A DNA stretch of 45,252 nucleotides, from contig CABSEG010000013.1 of the NCBI GenBank assembly GCA_902476645.1, positions 1-45,252 of the forward strand. The letters run 5' to 3'. A model generated the notes under the pieces. It was not told the origin of the DNA, made no database searches, and saw nothing but the letters and a program-made list of their open reading frames with translations. Both the position numbers and the translations under genes were made by a program. Below, one piece after another: positions 41,890-45,252 of the stretch; within the stretch, counting starts at the first letter, position 1, and each line of letters begins with the position of its first letter. Source of the stretch: an uncultured Lachnospiraceae bacterium. GTDB lineage: Bacteria; Bacillota; Clostridia; Lachnospirales; Lachnospiraceae.

Positions 41890-42339
41890 ATGATGATGCC
41901 TAGTATTTTTGGAGAAAACTTATTTGATGAATGGATGGATTTCCCGTTTGAAAAAGAGTTCTTTGGAAAAAAGAATCCGCTATATGGAAAACACGCAAAG
42001 AACATGATGAAAACGGATGTAAGAGAGACAGAGGATGGCTATGAAGTAGACATTGATCTCCCTGGATTTAAGAAAGATGAGATTACTGCACAGCTTCAGG
42101 ATGGCTACCTGGTTATCTCAGCGGCCAAGGGATTGGACAAAGATAAAAAAGATAAGAAGGGCAGATACATCCGCAGGGAGCGTTATGCAGGCAGCATGAC
42201 CAGAAGCTTCTATGTGGGAGAGGGAGTAACCCAAGAGGATGTCCATGCGAAATTTGAGGATGGTATCTTGAAATTGTCTATTCCGAAGAAAGAGGCTCAG
42301 GCGGTAGAACAGAAAAATCATATTGCCATTGAAGGCTAA
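41890..42339 (+). CDS. Hsp20 family small heat-shock protein
   Basis: 149 residues. The alpha-crystallin domain (about 36-140) shows DVRETEDGYEVDIDLPGFKK, the strand KGRYIRRERYAGSMTRSFY, and the signature end ILKLSIPK; the N-terminal arm (FDEWMDFPFEKEFF) carries aromatic residues typical of oligomerising forms. The chaperone holds unfolding proteins without ATP. AAAGGAG is upstream, and a long leader precedes it. Confidence 0.95.
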   Translation: MMMPSIFGENLFDEWMDFPFEKEFFGKKNPLYGKHAKNMMKTDVRETEDGYEVDIDLPGFKKDEITAQLQDGYLVISAAKGLDKDKKDKKGRYIRRERYAGSMTRSFYVGEGVTQEDVHAKFEDGILKLSIPKKEAQAVEQKNHIAIEG

Positions 42340-42357
42340 GTATTCATTTCATAAAGA

Positions 42358-42400
42358 AAAAGAGAGGAAGAAATCTGAGAGAGGTTCCTTCCTCTCTTTT
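42358..42400 (+). terminator. terminator after hsp20
   Basis: AAAAGAGAGGAAG (42358-42370) pairs perfectly with CTTCCTCTCTTTT (42388-42400), with a T-rich 3' arm. Confidence 0.8.
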
Positions 42401-42415
42401 CCTTTATGGACGAAA

Positions 42416-42465
42416 ACAAAGAGAAATCAATAATCAGGTTTGATGGAGCGGCCTCGTCTCTTTGT
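42416..42465 (-). terminator. possible terminator after the NUDIX gene
   Basis: ACAAAGAGA (42416-42424) and TCTCTTTGT (42457-42465) are complementary; a T-rich run (TTTTC) follows on the minus strand. The loop is 32 nt, so this is a weak prediction. Confidence 0.4.
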
Positions 42466-42466
42466 A

Positions 42467-42943
42467 TCAGAGACTGAGCGCTTTACCATTCAGACAGGCT
42501 TCCATGAGGACACCCTTTTCGTAGCGAAGTTTTAGGGAGAAAAAGGGGACATGCTCGGAAAGCAGGCGAAAGAAGATTTTATCGCCCTCCCACAGATTTA
42601 AATCGTAGATGCGATGGATGGGCACCCATTCCAGATTGCCTTCTGGGCAGGAGATCAGGTCTCCTGTAAAGTGGTCAGAGGTATACAGGCACATGTATTC
42701 CGGCTGGTAGTCATCGCAGAGGAATGTAATCAGACCCCGAAATTCATAGGACAGAAGGGTCAGTCCTGTCTCCTCCTTTACTTCCCGGAGCAGGCATTCA
42801 TCCGGGCTTTCTCCAAGCTCGAAATGGCCGCCTACACCAATCCATTTGTCTTTATTAATATCATGCTTTTTCATGACCCGGTGCATCATCAGATAACAGC
42901 CATCTTTTTCCAGATAACAGAGTGTTGTCAGATTTGATTTCAT
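42467..42943 (-). CDS. NUDIX hydrolase (8-oxo-dGTP diphosphatase-like)
   Basis: 158 residues with a full Nudix box, GGHFELGESPDECLLREVKEETGL in family spacing (Gx5Ex7REUxEExGU; about 38-61). The N-terminal TTLCYLEKDGCYLMMHR resembles MutT/NudG-type proteins that hydrolyse nucleoside triphosphates such as oxidised dGTP. Substrate not provable from sequence. AAAGGAGA precedes the start; promoter TGGACA-17-TATGAT (42974-43002). Confidence 0.9.
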   Translation of the reverse strand: MKSNLTTLCYLEKDGCYLMMHRVMKKHDINKDKWIGVGGHFELGESPDECLLREVKEETGLTLLSYEFRGLITFLCDDYQPEYMCLYTSDHFTGDLISCPEGNLEWVPIHRIYDLNLWEGDKIFFRLLSEHVPFFSLKLRYEKGVLMEACLNGKALSL

Positions 42944-42973
42944 AAAGTTCTCCTTTTACAGCATATTTTCTTT

Positions 42974-43002
42974 ATCATAGCGCATTCTTTGACCCTTGTC
43001 CA
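42974..43002 (-). promoter_or_regulatory. NUDIX gene promoter
   Basis: Minus-strand TGGACA (42997-43002), 17-bp spacer, TATGAT (42974-42979). Confidence 0.5.
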
Positions 43003-43028
43003 CTTCCGGTTAAGCGCAGAATTTGTCG

Positions 43029-43057
43029 TTGAAAAAAGGGGAAAGATGAACTATAAT
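43029..43057 (+). promoter_or_regulatory. promoter of the DacF-like gene
   Basis: TTGAAA (43029-43034), 17-bp spacer, TATAAT (43052-43057). A short palindrome CGCATGCATATGCG (43084-43097) lies in the leader. Confidence 0.65.
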
Positions 43058-43118
43058 AATATGTGATATTGCATAATAAAAACCGCATGCATATGCGAAA
43101 GAACAACGGAGAACTTTT

Positions 43119-44897
43119 ATGAAGAAAAAAGAAAGAAGGTATTCTATCCTTTTTCTGATGGCGCTATGTGTCTGCTTGAGTTGCTTTTTCCAGGCGGGGC
43201 GTGTGCGGGCCTCGGAGGAGGGAGCAGAAGAAGGGGTGGAGGAAACGGAGGTTGAGACGGAAACCGAAACCGAGTTTCCCGAATCATATTTTTTGCCTGT
43301 AGAAAGTAATGAAACACCAGGATGGCCAAAAGGCCCCCAGGTAGAGGCGGAGGCGGCTGTGGTGATGGATGCCAATACCGGCGCGTTTCTTTACAGTAAG
43401 AATATGGAGGCTAAGGAGTATCCGGCCAGTATTACAAAGATTATGACTGCGCTGGTTGCCATAGAAAACGGCAATCTGGACAAAAAGCTCAAATGTTCGG
43501 AACATGCTGTTTACAGTATTGAAGAGGGGAGCAGCCATTGTGGGTTGCAGCCGGGAGAAAAAATCACTCTGCGCCAGGCTCTATATGCTTTGATGCTGGA
43601 GTCTGCTAATGATGCGGCCAATAGCATTGCGGAAAAGGTAGGGGGCAGCATAGAAGAATTTGTACAGATGATGAACGAAAAAGCTCAGGAGCTGGGATGC
43701 GTCAATACCCATTTTACCAACGCCCATGGGCTCCAGGATGAGGATCATTATACCTGTGCGTATGATATGGCACTGATCACAAAGGCAGCCTTTGAAAATG
43801 AGACCTTGGCTGAGATTGCAGGAACCGTGGAGTACTCCATTCCCAAAACAAACAAGGTAAAGGAAGAACGCTATTTTATCAACCATCACAAAATGATGCA
43901 GGGCGGAGAATATCAGTACGAAGGCTGTGTGGGAGGGAAAAATGGATATACCTCCGATGCTCTGAATACGCTGGTGACCGTGGCAAACCGGGACGGCAGA
44001 GAGCTGATTTGTGTAGTCCTTCGCACTAACGGTGCCGTGAAGACCTATGAGGAGACCAGTTCCCTGTTGGATTACGGGTATAACAAGTTTGCGTTAAAAA
44101 CGATGGAGGAGTCTGGGGCAGAGCTGACAGTGGCCGATTTAATGGACATGAAACTGTGCGGGCGGGCAGCCCTGCTGGAGTCTCAAACGGCCAGGGAACC
44201 GGTTATGGAATATATGGAGAGCGCGCAGGTTTCCCTTCCTAAAAAGGGAAAGAAAAGGAACGTAAAGGCGGTATATACCACAGATGGAACTTTCCAGTAT
44301 ACCTATGAAGGGTGGAGTGTGGGAAGTGTTCCGGTGCGTTTCTCAAGTCTGGAGGTTCAGCAGCTGGTAGAGACGACCAGCCAGGCTGTAAAAGAGACGG
44401 TTGCCAGAGAAGATCTGGAACAGACAGAGAGCGCACAGCAAGAACCGGGAGAGAGAGGTTTTTCCCCTGCGGTATTGGTGGAGCATGTACAAAGATTCTG
44501 GTCTGGAACCATGGAATGGATCTACAGTCATGACGTGGCAGCCGCTATTGTAGTTTTGATCCTGATCATTGCTCTTCTGCCTGTTTTAGTGGTTGCCTAT
44601 GTGAGAAACCGCAGATCTCAAATGATACGCAAGGAGAGGCGGAGAGAGCGGGAAGAGAGAGTAAAGAGGGAAGAAGAGATTGACAGCAAGTCTGTGCAGG
44701 AGCTGGAGGCCGAGATCCGGGCGGAATTGGAAAAAGAACAGATAAAAAGGCAAAGAGAAGAAGAGAGAAGGCGGGAGGCACAGCGGGAAGAAGAGGCAAT
44801 GACCGAGGCAGAGCAGATTATAGAGGATTATCAGAGAACCCATGGAGGGCAGCAGGAGCCGGAGGATCACCAGCCGAAAGGAGAGGAAGCGCAATGA
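43119..44897 (+). CDS. dacF: D-alanyl-D-alanine carboxypeptidase, DacF-like, with membrane anchor and cytoplasmic tail
   Basis: 592 residues. A signal peptide (1-31), an acidic spacer (TEVETETETE, about 43-52), then a peptidase S11 domain (about 65-340): catalytic SITK (Ser104, Lys107), SAN (Ser162-Asn164), and KNG (274-276) where the family has KTG. A C-terminal domain (about 340-440) follows, then a membrane helix (473-496) and a charged tail (497-592) of Arg/Glu-rich coiled coil, longer than in typical DacF. The enzyme trims the terminal D-Ala from stem peptides. The Asn in KNG should alter acyl-enzyme chemistry or penicillin binding. The stop overlaps the next gene's ATG. Confidence 0.9.
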   Translation: MKKKERRYSILFLMALCVCLSCFFQAGRVRASEEGAEEGVEETEVETETETEFPESYFLPVESNETPGWPKGPQVEAEAAVVMDANTGAFLYSKNMEAKEYPASITKIMTALVAIENGNLDKKLKCSEHAVYSIEEGSSHCGLQPGEKITLRQALYALMLESANDAANSIAEKVGGSIEEFVQMMNEKAQELGCVNTHFTNAHGLQDEDHYTCAYDMALITKAAFENETLAEIAGTVEYSIPKTNKVKEERYFINHHKMMQGGEYQYEGCVGGKNGYTSDALNTLVTVANRDGRELICVVLRTNGAVKTYEETSSLLDYGYNKFALKTMEESGAELTVADLMDMKLCGRAALLESQTAREPVMEYMESAQVSLPKKGKKRNVKAVYTTDGTFQYTYEGWSVGSVPVRFSSLEVQQLVETTSQAVKETVAREDLEQTESAQQEPGERGFSPAVLVEHVQRFWSGTMEWIYSHDVAAAIVVLILIIALLPVLVVAYVRNRRSQMIRKERRREREERVKREEEIDSKSVQELEAEIRAELEKEQIKRQREEERRREAQREEEAMTEAEQIIEDYQRTHGGQQEPEDHQPKGEEAQ

Positions 44898-45252
44898 ACT
44901 GGGTATCGCCGATCAAGGACGAAGAGACACTGGAGAAGTTTAAAAAGAAGCTGAAGGAAGTGGATGACAAATATTATATTCTGTTTGAAATAGGCGTGGG
45001 CACAGGACTTCAGCTCCAGGATATTTTAAAGTTTAAAAATAAAGATATTCGGGGGAAAACGGAGATTGAAGTTTTGATTGGGACAAAGGGAATCAAGAGA
45101 ATTTTCCAGATTCCCCAGGAACTACAGCAGGTCATTGAGGAGTTCACCCGGGGAAAGGATCCGGAAGCGTACCTGATTCAGGGTCATAGCGGCTCTTTGG
45201 CACCGCTGTCCAGAGAGCAGGCATATCGGGTATTTAAGAATGTGGGAAAGAG
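44894..45252 (+). CDS. tyrosine recombinase/integrase-like protein (partial, cut by the right edge)
   Basis: 119 residues visible; the frame stays open to the edge. It begins MNWVSPIKDEETLEKFKKKL, then FEIGVGTGLQLQDILKFKNKDI, which aligns with the catalytic-domain start of tyrosine recombinases (TGLRxSELLxLKWxDI), and GHSGSLAPLSREQAYRVFKN. The catalytic Arg I (GLR) is Gln here (GLQ). The later His-x-x-Arg and Tyr are beyond the window. The ATG overlaps the dacF stop (ATGA), and AGGAG is upstream. No core-binding N-terminal domain is present, as in small recombinase-like proteins. Confidence 0.75.
   Translation, partial: MNWVSPIKDEETLEKFKKKLKEVDDKYYILFEIGVGTGLQLQDILKFKNKDIRGKTEIEVLIGTKGIKRIFQIPQELQQVIEEFTRGKDPEAYLIQGHSGSLAPLSREQAYRVFKNVGK

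Overview
The window is a replication-origin neighbourhood of a low-GC Gram-positive anaerobe, most likely a member of the Lachnospiraceae (Clostridia). This rests on the gene order rpmH-rnpA-yidD-yidC-khpB-mnmE-mnmG-rsmG on one side of dnaA and dnaN-yaaA-recF-gyrB-gyrA on the other, on the DUF3881 and DUF4446 family proteins, the NlpC/P60 plus 3D-domain secreted protein, MurT/GatD, and the strong AGGAGG ribosome binding sites. All assignments come from reading the translated sequence; no database search was run.

Layout. Bases 1-2,600 hold outward-facing tandem promoters (probably for an rRNA operon beyond the left edge), a tRNA-Ser gene, and a leftward operon of a two-subunit fumarase-type hydro-lyase followed by a frameshifted PlsC-type acyltransferase. 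Bases 2,650-9,605 hold a leftward three-gene locus: a membrane Ser/Thr kinase, an overlapping 67-residue membrane protein and a 1,663-residue Ig-like surface protein. It is followed by an NlpC/P60-3D cell-wall protein (9,727-11,595). Bases 11,700-20,670 are a dense leftward run: dnaN, yaaA, recF, gyrB, gyrA, murT, gatD. DnaA boxes lie on both sides of dnaA (20,670-20,914 and 22,350-22,565), giving a bipartite oriC like that of Bacillus subtilis. From 22,600 to 29,954 the genes run rightward (rpmH to rsmG). Transcription therefore diverges from the origin in both directions, as expected for leading-strand genes.

After a bidirectional terminator and a degenerate alpha/beta hydrolase come two perfect parS sites with parA and parB, a DUF4446 protein, serS, DUF3881, tRNA-Arg(CCT), a methyltransferase, thpR, and a MATE transporter preceded by its own promoter and a terminator-containing leader. 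A leftward cfa/threonine-aldolase pair, hsp20, a NUDIX gene, a DacF-like carboxypeptidase and the start of a tyrosine-recombinase-like gene close the window.

How it fits together. The core is replication initiation (DnaA, DnaN, gyrase, RecF), segregation (ParABS) and translation or membrane biogenesis (RpmH, RnpA, YidC, KhpB, MnmEG, RsmG, SerS). Around it are envelope functions: lipid II amidation (MurT/GatD), peptidoglycan hydrolysis and trimming, and lipid modification (PlsC, Cfa). The least explained parts are the kinase/Ig-like locus, the leader upstream of the MATE gene, a hairpin between khpB and mnmE with a competing upstream complement, and several proteins that have lost a family-defining residue.
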